Shown here: positions 48,301 through 56,821 of the stretch, piece after piece
Position numbering within the stretch: position 1 is the stretch's first letter
Layout of the letters: each line of letters starts with the position of its first letter
Origin: Vicinamibacteraceae bacterium
GTDB lineage: Bacteria > Acidobacteriota > Thermoanaerobaculia > Multivoradales > Multivoraceae
Direction: 5' to 3'
Assembly (NCBI GenBank): GCA_012270995.1
Contig: JAAXHG010000051.1
Span: forward strand, 69,768 to 133,767
Length of the DNA stretch: 64,000 nucleotides
Translations under genes and position numbers: made by a program
The notes under the pieces: generated by a model
Database searches by the model: none
What the model saw: the letters and a program-made list of their open reading frames with translations, nothing else
What the model was told of the DNA's origin: nothing

Positions 48301-49173
48301 GGCGGCCGGCGGCTGGTCGCCTTTGGTGGATTCCGCGACCGTCGCGATGGCGATGTCGATGTTCCCTTCGGCGTCGCTGACGGCGAGCGGCATCCCGAGG
48401 CGGTCCCTCGCCAGCGCGGCGGCAAGGGGACGTCCCTGCGGGTCCTCCAGGCGACGTGTCCCGGTCGAGACGGACTGCAAGTGGACTGTGGTTGCGGCGT
48501 TCGGGCGGCATGGAGTTACGGCGCTTCGGTACCCGTTCGCCCGCACGTGGACCACCGCGCTGCCGCCGTCCGGCACGTGAAGCGTCGCCCGTCCTGAGGA
48601 ATCCGTTCGGACCGGCGGCAACCACGGCTGCCAGCCGGGGAACACTGCGGGACGTTGCGGACGAGCCGCCCGGAGTGCCGGCGGTAGTTCCACGATGACC
48701 GGTGCGGCATGCGCTCCGGAAAGGACGGCGCCCTTCTCGCTCAGCACCGTGATCCGACAGGAGGCCTTCTCCACCATTGGCGCCGGCGGCAGGTGGCCGT
48801 CCGCGGCCGGAGGCCGCCAGAGCATCGCCAGGGGTAGGGCCGCTCCCGCTTCGACGACGACCCACCAGGTATTCCGGTCCACGGGCGTCGAACCCCGAAC
48901 GAGGCCGCGCCCCTCGAGGTACCGCTCCACGGAGAACTCCGGCACGGCTGCTGAGGGAGGCTCTCCGGAGAGCGCGTCCCGTCCGCATTCGTGGGTCGTG
49001 CAAGTCGCCAGCAGGGAGACGCGCACCTCGATGCCGCCCGCTGGGGCGTCATCCAGCCGGACGCTGAACTCGGCCGCGGCGGCGGCCTGGGCCAGCAGCA
49101 CGCCTGCCAGCATCACGAAAGGGCACGTTGACCCGATCCGACTCCAACTGCGCAGGAATCTGGGGAGCGCCAC
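45400..49173 (-). CDS. Very large exported protein with about eight carboxypeptidase-regulatory (CnaB-like) domains
   Basis: About 1257 residues from GTG 49173, giving a basic n-region and signal peptide (FVMLAGVLLAQAAAAAEF). An ATG at 49245 would add a poor N-terminus. From about residue 450 on, beta-sandwich repeats start with G(R/T)V motifs: IEGVVVDEAGAPVPDAEIHF, ISGRVVDALTAGPIDAAEV, LVGRVVEYGTGLAGVEI, VAGRATLGDGSPAGGVRL and VEGVATDSRSGAPLAGAGV. They end with Asp-Gly-Arg/Ser-Phe strands such as TDGDGRYVVDGL. These folds bind or scaffold at the surface. No catalytic domain is visible. It is a single gene on the minus strand. Confidence 0.75.
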   Translation of the reverse strand: MALPRFLRSWSRIGSTCPFVMLAGVLLAQAAAAAEFSVRLDDAPAGGIEVRVSLLATCTTHECGRDALSGEPPSAAVPEFSVERYLEGRGLVRGSTPVDRNTWWVVVEAGAALPLAMLWRPPAADGHLPPAPMVEKASCRITVLSEKGAVLSGAHAAPVIVELPPALRAARPQRPAVFPGWQPWLPPVRTDSSGRATLHVPDGGSAVVHVRANGYRSAVTPCRPNAATTVHLQSVSTGTRRLEDPQGRPLAAALARDRLGMPLAVSDAEGNIDIAIATVAESTKGDQPPAAADEVATRTNLERIWFETAGGAVYELVQASSDRLVAAELSHPRTGLIHLRNSPADEPPAMPRTTWSWREPNLPWPAVDPRAATPLVRIDGDRYAMRALPGEHLWFVAEETAHTACAEPAPRTVLDAFEPFDRPCPALEAAPRIEGVVVDEAGAPVPDAEIHFDWLVRAGEATVVKAGPYYQGGALVRTDTTGRFTGRHVPFDLMSIVPRSSFSGRHIRVERSPFLPTGRKMLHLFEDPGDGYRITLLRGARISGRVVDALTAGPIDAAEVGLGRFSGGGARSLLLGPLEVTSGAFGQRVRTARTDPSGFFEMNAWPGRQELIVRAPGRASLIRRNLEVPPEGLDLGDIGLHAEFEIMGLVLSPVGAPVPKSTVRAAGSYTTGALDEPSTDARSDIAGRFETNEEGRFRIPGLNEGSLVDLVIAAPGFSTERRLEVPPTESAPIEVRLEPEAVIAGRVTFRGEGVRTWLDVLAEDGERTSVGTDEDGVFRTQGLAAGQYNVVARSPGPGYLTIRTGPGAPSIVRASRRGEDATVSVRVDAGKTAEVELELGLGERRLVGRVVEYGTGLAGVEISVSGRTATTDGDGRYVVDGLSSGRAWVTADRGRSGSIDEEHDAQRKTVDIESKSARLDFDFSIYEVAGRATLGDGSPAGGVRLSLRRIDGVLAFGTRTTTNADGSFLARLPPGEYHAGALIDADWRVSRNGFRVRGHRSGVRVRFGHSLMISGSVHGLREGEAEKLLVEAVSESLDIRSARPPPGSPEEFSINGLEAGLWTVIARIGNSGRRAERKVRLADEDARIDLVFENLPALRGTVRLDGRPLQRTQVLLARGRDLAGARRFWTRHDGSFHFPDLEPGNYTLGVGAETRTVAIRAETDLTIELRSGRVEGVATDSRSGAPLAGAGVSVWPILARREHAEMLGIVRRTFIDTQGRFTFDRLPEGAWELAVDGIRGNRRIEVQANGIIRITVP

Positions 49174-49254
49174 TCTAATCGTCGAGTTCTCTTCAGGGCT
49201 TGGCGTCGAGAGTTTCCTCGCCGCGCGGGTCACAGGAAGAGGCACGCTGGCAAG

Positions 49255-51039
49255 CTACCCCAGACGCCAGTAGAAGACCAGGAGATACGCCGCGAGCAGC
49301 ACGGCGATCCAAAGGGCCATCGACGCGGTCAACCAGGAGCGGCCGAGCAGGCCCTGGGGGCCGAGATGCCGCTGGGCGAGGCCGAGGCCGGCGGCCGCGA
49401 GGCGACGGGCCGCGGCGTACCCGGCGCGGTGAATCGTGACGAAAGCAGTCGCAACCCCATCCCAGATGCGAAGACCGACCCGGCGGTAGAACCAGTCGGT
49501 GTCCAGGTTCACCGAGCGCAACTCGGGGGGATAGAGGCCGGTGCGCATGAGCGTCGCGAAGGCGAGCGCCGAGAAGAAGAGGAGCTGGCTCTGGGTGATG
49601 ACGTGGGTCGTCGTGTACACGTCGTAGTCGACCGGGTAGGGCAGCAACTCGTAGAAGGGATTCGCAACGCCGAACCACATCTCGGCCAGCGGGAGCAGCC
49701 CGATCGCCATGCTCGCGGCGGCCGCCACGACCATCGCGACGATCATCGATCGCGGCGCCTCCTTGCAGCGGATGCCTACGTCGTGGTGGAAGAAGGCGAA
49801 GAACGGAATCTTGATCCCCGCGTGATGGAAGACGCCGGCGGAGGCGAACAGGAGCACCAGCCAGAGCCAGAAGTACTCCTTGTACACGGCCGCGCTCATG
49901 ATGAGCGACTTCGTGGCGAAGGCCGAGAACAGCGGGAAGGCGGAGATGGACGCCGCGCCGACGATGCAGAGCCCGGTCGTGATCGGCATCGACTTGTACA
50001 GGCCGCCCAGGTCCGAGCCGTTCACGTGGCCGACGCGGTAGAGCACCGCTCCCATCGCCATGAACAGGAGCCCCTTGAACAGAATGTCGGCGAAGGCGTG
50101 GGCGACGGCGCCGTTGATCGCCAGTTCCGTGCCGATGCCGATGCCGACGACCATGAAGCCGAGCTGGTTCGTCATGCTGTAGGCGAGCACCCGGCGCAGG
50201 TCGTTCTCGATCACGGCGAAGAAGATCGGGAACGCGGTCATCAGCGCGCCGATCCAGATCAGTTCGGACTGGCCGGGGAAGGCCCGGGCGAGGGCGTAGA
50301 TCGCGAACTTGGTCGTGAACGCCGACAGGAACACGGCGCCGGCCGGGGTCGACTCGGGATACGCGTCGATCAGCCAACTGTGCAGCAGCGGGAATGCCGC
50401 CTTGAGACCGAAGGCGAGGAAGATGAGGGTCGCTGCAAGGTTCGAGAAGCCGAGCCCGCCGTTCTCGAGAAAGCCCGTCAGGTTGCGGAACTCGGCCCAG
50501 CCCGGAGCCGCGCCGACTTCGTGACGGAGCAGCACGATGCCGGCGAGCAGCAGGACGCCCGAGACCATCTGCATCCCCAGGTAGCGGAGGCCGGCGCCGG
50601 CCGCCCTGCCGCTTCGCCGGACCCAGACCAGCAGTGCCGACGACACCGCGGCCACCTCCCAGAACAGGAAGAGGGTCCAGAGATCGCCGGCCAGCACCAC
50701 GCCGAGAGCCGATCCCGCGTAGAACACGCCGACGAGCGGCTGGAAGTTGTCCCTGACGTAGAACGAGTAGACGCTGCCGATGAGCGCCGCGAGGTGGAAG
50801 ATGACGACGAAGATCCGGCTCAGCGGATCGATCCGGACGAGCGTCAGGGTCTGGCCGAAGAGCTCGAACTGGGCGTAGTCGCCGAGGTCGAGGCCCCAGA
50901 AGCGCCAGAGGGAGTAGGCCGGCAGGGCCAGGAGCAGCGCGCGCAGCACGGTGCGCGGCAGCACGTTGCGCGGCGCCGCGGCCAGGACCACGCTGCCGAG
51001 CATGAGCAGCATCGGCGGCGACAGCAGGAACTCCGCCAT
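49255..51039 (-). CDS. MrpD/NuoM-like proton-conducting antiporter subunit
   Basis: A 594-residue polytopic protein with about 14 predicted membrane helices. Family marks are the Glu in TLFLFWEVAAVSSALLVW, the Lys/His stretch FGLKAAFPLLHSWLIDAYPE followed by STPAGAVFLSAFTTKFAIY, and LRRVLAYSMTNQLGFMVVGIG. A C-terminal extension with LDTDWFYRRVGLRIWDG occurs in some stand-alone MrpD-like proteins. No full Mrp operon is present; only a small membrane protein precedes it by 7 nt. It probably moves Na+/H+ or acts as a subunit of an unlinked complex. Confidence 0.88.
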   Translation of the reverse strand: MAEFLLSPPMLLMLGSVVLAAAPRNVLPRTVLRALLLALPAYSLWRFWGLDLGDYAQFELFGQTLTLVRIDPLSRIFVVIFHLAALIGSVYSFYVRDNFQPLVGVFYAGSALGVVLAGDLWTLFLFWEVAAVSSALLVWVRRSGRAAGAGLRYLGMQMVSGVLLLAGIVLLRHEVGAAPGWAEFRNLTGFLENGGLGFSNLAATLIFLAFGLKAAFPLLHSWLIDAYPESTPAGAVFLSAFTTKFAIYALARAFPGQSELIWIGALMTAFPIFFAVIENDLRRVLAYSMTNQLGFMVVGIGIGTELAINGAVAHAFADILFKGLLFMAMGAVLYRVGHVNGSDLGGLYKSMPITTGLCIVGAASISAFPLFSAFATKSLIMSAAVYKEYFWLWLVLLFASAGVFHHAGIKIPFFAFFHHDVGIRCKEAPRSMIVAMVVAAAASMAIGLLPLAEMWFGVANPFYELLPYPVDYDVYTTTHVITQSQLLFFSALAFATLMRTGLYPPELRSVNLDTDWFYRRVGLRIWDGVATAFVTIHRAGYAAARRLAAAGLGLAQRHLGPQGLLGRSWLTASMALWIAVLLAAYLLVFYWRLG

Positions 51040-51046
51040 CCGGAAC

Positions 51047-51352
51047 TCAGGAGGCTCCGCCGTCGCGGCGTCGCTCGTAGTAGTCCTCGGACCGCATCAG
51101 CACGCGCCGCATCTGCTTCGCGGCCAGCACCAGCAGGAAGGCGCCGACGAAGCCGTAGACCGGGTAGAAGCCGAAGCCGCCGTCGGCCCAACCACCCCAG
51201 GCGTCGAACTCCGCCTTCTTCTTGTGGAAGAAGTCCGCCGCCAACCACAGGACGTCGATGACGATCAGGGCGTAGAACACCTTGGCGACGTTCTGTTTCC
51301 GGTCGAGCCAGTAGCTCTTGCCGCCGTGCTTGCCGTGGTCGTGGTGCGCCAT
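51047..51352 (-). CDS. Small membrane partner of the MrpD-like subunit
   Basis: A 101-residue protein. The N-terminus is His/Lys-rich (MAHHDHGKHGGKSYWLDRKQ) and may bind metal. Two helices follow (VFYALIVIDVLWLAADFFH and YPVYGFVGAFLLVLAAKQM), then a charged tail. It is encoded just upstream of the MrpD-like gene with a 7-nt gap, so the two form an operon. Similar small proteins with a DRK-x-N-V motif are found beside such subunits, but none has a known role. Confidence 0.65.
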   Translation of the reverse strand: MAHHDHGKHGGKSYWLDRKQNVAKVFYALIVIDVLWLAADFFHKKKAEFDAWGGWADGGFGFYPVYGFVGAFLLVLAAKQMRRVLMRSEDYYERRRDGGAS

Positions 51353-51420
51353 CGCTGGGCGGCGAGGTTAGCAGCCGGACTCGGGCTCCACGGGGTCGCG
51401 CGCGGCGCGTAGGATGACCC

Positions 51421-54400
51421 GTGGACTCGTTCTCGGAACCGGTGCGCCGGTGGTTCGACGACTCGTTCCCCGGTCCCACCCGGGTGCAGGAACTCGGCTG
51501 GCCGGTGCTGACCCGCGGCGGAAACGCGCTGCTGGTGGCGCCCACCGGCAGCGGCAAGACGCTCGCGGCGTTTCTCTGGGCCATCGACCGGCTCAGCCTT
51601 GGCGACGAACCCGATACGCCCGGCGTGCGTGTCGTCTACGTTTCGCCGCTCAAGGCCCTCGCCTACGACATCGAACGCAACCTGCAGGCGCCCCTTGAGG
51701 GCGTCGTCGAGGAGGCCCGCAAGCTCGGCGCTCCGGTGCGGCCGGTCAGTGTCGACGTACGCACCGGGGACACCCCGCCGGCCGACAGGCGCCGCCAGCT
51801 ACGGAAGCCCGGCGAGATCCTGGTCACGACGCCCGAGTCGCTGTTCCTGGTTCTCGGGTCGCGGGCGGCGGCCAACCTGCGCACGGTCGAGACGGTGATC
51901 GTCGACGAGGTTCATGCGATGGCGGCGACCAAGCGCGGCGCCCACCTGGCGCTGTCGCTCGAGCGGCTCGCGGAGTTGGCGGACGGCCGGGATCCGCAGC
52001 GAATCGGCCTCTCGGCGACGGTGCGGCCAATGGACCTTGCGGCCGGGTTCCTCGGCGGCGACCGGCCGGTCGAAGTCGTCGACGCCTCCGAGCCGCCCAA
52101 CGTCGATCTCCAGGTCGTGGTTCCGGTGCCGGACATGGAGGCGCCGCCGCCGGCGCCTGAGTCTCTTTCCTCGGGCGAAGGCTGGCCGCGCAGCTTCGAA
52201 ACATCGGGCCTGTGGCCGTCAGTCTTCCCGCGCATCCTGGAGGCGGTCCGGCGCCATCGTTCGACGATCGTCTTCGTCAACAGCCGTTCGCTCTGCGAGC
52301 GGCTCGCGCAGCGTCTGAACGAGCTGGACGACCGAACCCGCGCCGACATCGAAGACGACGAAACGGATGACCGGGAGCCGCTGGCCCGCGCCCACCACGG
52401 CAGCATCTCCCACGAGCGGCGGCGGGAGATCGAGGGCGCGCTCAAGGCGGGTCGCCTGCCCTGCATCGTGGCCACCAGCTCGCTCGAACTGGGGATCGAC
52501 ATGGGCAGCGTCGACCTGGTGCTCCTGGTCGAGGCACCGGGTTCGACGGCCAGCGGACTGCAGCGGGTCGGCCGATCGGGGCACGCGGTCGGCGAACGCA
52601 GCCGCGGTCTGATCTTCCCCAAGTTCCGTGGCGATCTCCTGGAGTGCACGGTGACCGCGATCCAGATGCAGCGCGGCGCGATCGAAAAGGTGAAGCTGCC
52701 GGAGAACCCGCTCGACGTGCTGGCGCAGCAGATCGTTGCGATGTGCTGCGGCCGGGAGTGGACCGTCGACGGGATCCTCTCCCTCGCTCGGCGCGCCCGG
52801 CCCTACCGCGGCCTGACCCGCAACCTGCTGGCCGCGGTGCTGGACATGCTGGTCGGCCGCTTTCCCTCGGAGGAGTTCGCCGACCTTCGGCCCCGGTTGT
52901 CATGGGACCGCGGCCGCGACGTGCTGACCGCCCGGCGCGGCGCGGACTTCCTGGTGCGCATGAACGCCGGCACGATTCCGGACCGCGGCCTGTTCACGGT
53001 TCACCTGGGGCCGGAGGGTCCGCGGGTGGGCGAACTCGACGAGGAGATGGTCTACGAGTCGCGCGCCGGCGACACCTTCCTGCTCGGGGCCTCGGCCTGG
53101 CGGGTGACCGAGATCACCCGCGACAGGGTCATCGTCCGGCCGGCGCCGGGCGAGCCGGGGCGGATGCCCTTCTGGCACGGCGATGGCCCCGGCCGGCCGC
53201 TGGAGCTGGGTCGGGCCCTCGGCGCCTTCGTGCGCGAACTCGGCCAGAGGCAGGGCGCCGCCGCCAGACGCTGGCTCCAGCGCGAAGCGCCGCTCGACCC
53301 GCACGCCGTCTCGAACCTCTGCGCCTACGTCGAGGAGCAGCGCGACCGCACCGGCGCGCTGCCCACCGACCGCGCGGTGACTCTGGAGCGGTTCCGGGAC
53401 GAGATCGGCGACTGGCGAGTGTGCATCCTGACCCCGTTCGGGGCCCGCATCCACGCGCCCTGGGCGATGGCGCTGGAGCGCCGGATCCGCCGGCGTTTCG
53501 GTTTCGAGGTCCAGACGCTCTGGACGGACGACGGACTGGTTCTCCGCTTCGCCGACACCGATGAGCTGCCGGCGGCGCGGGAGTTCCTGCTCGACCCCGA
53601 CGAGGTCGAGGATCTGGTCGTCGAGCAGGTCGCTTCGTCGCCGATGTTCGCGAGCCGGTTTCGCGAGAACGCGGCCCGCGCGCTGCTTCTGCCGCGCAAC
53701 CGGCCCGGCAAGCGGACGCCGCTCTGGCAGCAGCGCCAGCGCTCGAAGAACCTGCTCTCCGTCGTCCGCCGCTACCCCGACTTTCCGATCCTGCTCGAGA
53801 CGTACCGCGAGTGCCTGAGCGATCTCTTCGATCTGTCCGGCCTGGTCGACCTGATGGCGCAGGTCGCGGAAGGGGAGGTCCGGGTCGACGACGTGGAGAC
53901 CCTGGCGCCTTCTCCGTTCGCCCGCTCCCTCGTCTTCTCCTACGAAGAGCGCTTCCTCTACGACCAGGACGCTCCCGCGGCCGAGCGCCGGGCCCAGGCG
54001 CTGACTCTCGATCGGGAGCTCCTGCGGGAACTGTTGGGCACGGCCAGTCTGCGGGAGTTGCTCGATCCGGACGTGATCCAGGCGGTCGAAGAGGAGTTTC
54101 AGGGGCTTTCGCCGGACCGCCGCGCGCGGCACGAGGACGATCTCTACGATCTGCTGAGGCGGACCGGCGGTCTGACCCGGGAGGAGATCGATGCGCGGGC
54201 GCCGGGCGAGGCGCGTGAGTGGCTCGCGGATCTGGCGCGGCAGAAGAGGGCCGTCGAGATCGAGCTGGCCGGGAATGCGGGCGTGTCGTCCGTGGCCGCG
54301 ACGGCCGATGAGAGTGCCCGCAGGATTTGGGTGGCGGCGGACGACGCGGTGCTCTATCGCGATGGTCTGGACGCGGTCATGGCCGATGGTCTGCCCGCGG

Positions 54401-56097
54401 ACCTCCTGGCGCCTCGGCCGGCGCCGCTCGGGAGTCTCTTGCGGCGCTACGCGCAGGGCCGGGGTCCCTTCACGTCGGCCGACGCGGCCGCGCGCTTCGG
54501 CCTGCCGGAGGGCGCCGTCGAGCCGTTGCTGACGGGACTCGAAGAGGCCGGACGACTCGTCAGGGGCGAGTTCCGGCATGTGTCACGTGAAGGGGCCGGC
54601 GGCCTTGAATGGTGCGACCCTGAGGTGCTCCGCCGGATCAAGCGTCGAACGCTTGCCAGGCTGCGCCGCGAAGCCGAGCCGGTCGACGGAGCGGCTCTGG
54701 CGCGGTTCCTGGGCCGCTGGCAGGGCGTCGACACGGCGGCGGCTGCGACCCGTCCGGCGATGCGGGACCGCGGGCGGGCAGGGATGCCGGCGTCGTCGGA
54801 TCGCGCCCGGATTCGCCTCCGGGAGGCCGTGGCGCAACTCGAAGGGGTGCCGCTTTCCTGGCGGACCCTGGTCGGCCACGTCCTGCCCGCGCGGGTGCCA
54901 GGCTTCCGTCTCGAAATGATGGACCGGCTCGCGGCGGCCGGGGAACTGCTCTGGGTCGGCGCCGGCAGGCTCGGCTCGAGAGACGGCCGGGTAGCGATCT
55001 ACCGTCGGGAGCGGTTCCAGCTTCTGGCGCGCGGGAGCGAGTCGGTCGAAGCTTCGGGCGAGGCGCCGGCCGGAACTCCGCACGCCGCGGTCCTCGAGCG
55101 GCTGCAGGCGCGCGGCGCCTGCTTCACGTTCGACCTGGTCGGCGGCGTGGCTGATGACGGCGACTGGGGGGAAACGGAAGTCGAAGCGGCGATCTGGGAC
55201 CTCGTATGGGCCGGCCGGATCACGAACGACACCTTCCTGCCGCTTTCGTCGCTCGGCAAGCGGCGACCGTCAACCACCGGGCGTACGCCCCGCGGACTCC
55301 CCCGTGGTTGGCGTCGGGGTCCCCGGGCGGGGACGGCGCCTGCTGCCATGCGGGCCGGCGTATCGGGCGCCCGCCGCGGCCGGGTCGGGATGCTGGCCGG
55401 CGGCCGCTGGTCCCTCGTGGGCGATCTGGCCGCGCCGGCCGGGCGGGTGAGCGACACCGAGTGGGCGCACGCCACGGCAACCCTGCTGCTCGACCGCTAC
55501 GGCGTGGTCGCTGCCGAGACGGCTCGCAACGAGAACGTCCCCGGCGGGTTCGAGGCGCTCTATCCGGTGCTGCGCGAGATGGAGGAGGCCGGCCACCTCC
55601 GCCGCGGCTACTTCGTTCACGGTCTGGCCGGCCGCCAGTTCGCCTTGCCGGCGGCGGTCGAGCGCCTGCGGCGGGAACGGCGGGGACCGGCGAAGCGAGG
55701 GCCGATCGGGATCCTGCCCGCCGTCGACCCGGCGAATCCGTGGGGCGCCGTGCTGCCCTGGCCTCAGCTCGGAACCGAGATCGATCCTCGAAAGCGAGGC
55801 CCACGCCGTGTGCCCGGCGCCTGGGTCGTCCTCCGGTCCGGCTCTCCCTGTGTCTTTCTCGAAGCCGGCGGCCAAGGCGTCTGGACCTTCGCCGCCCTCG
55901 GCGGCGACCCGGAACCCGGGGACGTTTGGGCCGCGCTCCGCGATCTGGCCGGCCGCCGCCGACGCCGGACCCTCAGGCTCCTGCGCATCGACGGCCGTCC
56001 GACACGCGAGTCCCCGTGGACCGCGACCCTCGATGCCTGCGGCTTCGAGAAGGACCTGGACGGCTATCGCGTCAGCCGTCTGCTGCCGCCGGTGTAG
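51421..56097 (+). CDS. lhr: Lhr-family ATP-dependent helicase
   Basis: A 1558-residue superfamily 2 helicase that unwinds DNA/RNA-DNA hybrids, starting at GTG 51421. Motifs are Walker A PTGSGKT (residues 41-47), DEVH (162-165), SAT (198-200) and motif VI QRVGRSGH (381-388). A winged-helix domain and the long Lhr C-terminal region follow, so the full-length E. coli-type Lhr (about 1538) architecture is kept. A TAGGAT box lies 5 nt before the GTG and there is no Shine-Dalgarno, so the transcript may be leaderless. It is divergent from the antiporter genes. Confidence 0.93.
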   Translation: MDSFSEPVRRWFDDSFPGPTRVQELGWPVLTRGGNALLVAPTGSGKTLAAFLWAIDRLSLGDEPDTPGVRVVYVSPLKALAYDIERNLQAPLEGVVEEARKLGAPVRPVSVDVRTGDTPPADRRRQLRKPGEILVTTPESLFLVLGSRAAANLRTVETVIVDEVHAMAATKRGAHLALSLERLAELADGRDPQRIGLSATVRPMDLAAGFLGGDRPVEVVDASEPPNVDLQVVVPVPDMEAPPPAPESLSSGEGWPRSFETSGLWPSVFPRILEAVRRHRSTIVFVNSRSLCERLAQRLNELDDRTRADIEDDETDDREPLARAHHGSISHERRREIEGALKAGRLPCIVATSSLELGIDMGSVDLVLLVEAPGSTASGLQRVGRSGHAVGERSRGLIFPKFRGDLLECTVTAIQMQRGAIEKVKLPENPLDVLAQQIVAMCCGREWTVDGILSLARRARPYRGLTRNLLAAVLDMLVGRFPSEEFADLRPRLSWDRGRDVLTARRGADFLVRMNAGTIPDRGLFTVHLGPEGPRVGELDEEMVYESRAGDTFLLGASAWRVTEITRDRVIVRPAPGEPGRMPFWHGDGPGRPLELGRALGAFVRELGQRQGAAARRWLQREAPLDPHAVSNLCAYVEEQRDRTGALPTDRAVTLERFRDEIGDWRVCILTPFGARIHAPWAMALERRIRRRFGFEVQTLWTDDGLVLRFADTDELPAAREFLLDPDEVEDLVVEQVASSPMFASRFRENAARALLLPRNRPGKRTPLWQQRQRSKNLLSVVRRYPDFPILLETYRECLSDLFDLSGLVDLMAQVAEGEVRVDDVETLAPSPFARSLVFSYEERFLYDQDAPAAERRAQALTLDRELLRELLGTASLRELLDPDVIQAVEEEFQGLSPDRRARHEDDLYDLLRRTGGLTREEIDARAPGEAREWLADLARQKRAVEIELAGNAGVSSVAATADESARRIWVAADDAVLYRDGLDAVMADGLPADLLAPRPAPLGSLLRRYAQGRGPFTSADAAARFGLPEGAVEPLLTGLEEAGRLVRGEFRHVSREGAGGLEWCDPEVLRRIKRRTLARLRREAEPVDGAALARFLGRWQGVDTAAAATRPAMRDRGRAGMPASSDRARIRLREAVAQLEGVPLSWRTLVGHVLPARVPGFRLEMMDRLAAAGELLWVGAGRLGSRDGRVAIYRRERFQLLARGSESVEASGEAPAGTPHAAVLERLQARGACFTFDLVGGVADDGDWGETEVEAAIWDLVWAGRITNDTFLPLSSLGKRRPSTTGRTPRGLPRGWRRGPRAGTAPAAMRAGVSGARRGRVGMLAGGRWSLVGDLAAPAGRVSDTEWAHATATLLLDRYGVVAAETARNENVPGGFEALYPVLREMEEAGHLRRGYFVHGLAGRQFALPAAVERLRRERRGPAKRGPIGILPAVDPANPWGAVLPWPQLGTEIDPRKRGPRRVPGAWVVLRSGSPCVFLEAGGQGVWTFAALGGDPEPGDVWAALRDLAGRRRRRTLRLLRIDGRPTRESPWTATLDACGFEKDLDGYRVSRLLPPV

Positions 56098-56144
56098 CGG
56101 ACAAAGGGCGGGGTAAGGTACGGTCAGGTCGGGCGAGGCAAGGC

Positions 56145-56717
56145 ATGGCAGGCGTGGCACGAACACGAATCTGGTTGTTCCTCGTCCTGGTCGGGTCGTC
56201 GGCGTGGGGCCAGGACGTACTCACGAACGAGAGGATCGTCGCCCTCACCGAGAGCGGTTTGGGCGCGACGGAGATCAGCGAGACGATCCGGTCTTCGGCA
56301 ACCCACTTCGACACTTCGTCCGAGGCGCTCACTGCGCTCGACACGGCAGGCGTTTCGCCGAACGTCATCGTGCAGATGGTTCGGTACGGGTCTCGCGCCC
56401 GGGCGGCTCCTGAACCCCTTGAGGAGTTCGTGCCTCCTACTCAAACTCGCCGGGGCGCCTTCGACAACCGCGTTCGACGAGTCAACGCCATCGGCTACCG
56501 CGGCGGCGCAACGCTGTTCGTCATCATCGACGAGCGGGGTCGAACTGCCGCAGTGCGGATCCTCTCCAGGGATCTGCCCGAAGAAGCTCGCGAGATCCTG
56601 GTCGATGCGGCACGCAGAATGCGATTTCGTCCAGCCACGTTGTCGGGCCAGCCCTCGGCAGCGACGATGTACATCTCGTTGAACTTCTCTGGTCCCGAAC
56701 GGGGCCTGGACCCCTGA
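56145..56717 (+). CDS. Exported protein with TonB C-terminal-like domain
   Basis: The product is 190 residues from ATG 56145, 47 nt after lhr, with a signal peptide (IWLFLVLVGSSAWGQ). The first half has a helical repeat-like part (TNERIVALTESGLGATEISE). The last 80 residues look like a TonB-C/energy-transducer domain: LFVIIDERGRTAAVRILS, LPEEAREILVDAARRMRFRP and a final MYISLNF strand. It lacks a membrane anchor and Pro-rich linker, so it is not a classical TonB. Transcription ends at the hairpin 56761-56790. Confidence 0.6.
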   Translation: MAGVARTRIWLFLVLVGSSAWGQDVLTNERIVALTESGLGATEISETIRSSATHFDTSSEALTALDTAGVSPNVIVQMVRYGSRARAAPEPLEEFVPPTQTRRGAFDNRVRRVNAIGYRGGATLFVIIDERGRTAAVRILSRDLPEEAREILVDAARRMRFRPATLSGQPSAATMYISLNFSGPERGLDP

Positions 56718-56760
56718 CCACGTCGGCGAGACGAAGACTCGCCTGTTCGAGCATCTGTAC

Positions 56761-56790
56761 GTCGGTAGCCCGGCCGTGCGGGCTACCGAC
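56761..56790. terminator. Bidirectional hairpin terminator
   Basis: A perfect 12-bp stem: GTCGGTAGCCCG (56761-56772), loop GCCGTG, CGGGCTACCGAC (56779-56790). It lies between converging genes ending at 56717 (plus) and 56822 (minus). No long T-run is present. Confidence 0.65.
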
Positions 56791-56821
56791 TTCCGACCTG
56801 CGTCCGCGCGCCAGATATCGA

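Noticed and set aside
46465..48597. Plus-strand open frame opposite the large CnaB-like protein
   Set aside because: No domain and a skewed composition; the minus-strand frame shows repeated beta-sandwich motifs.
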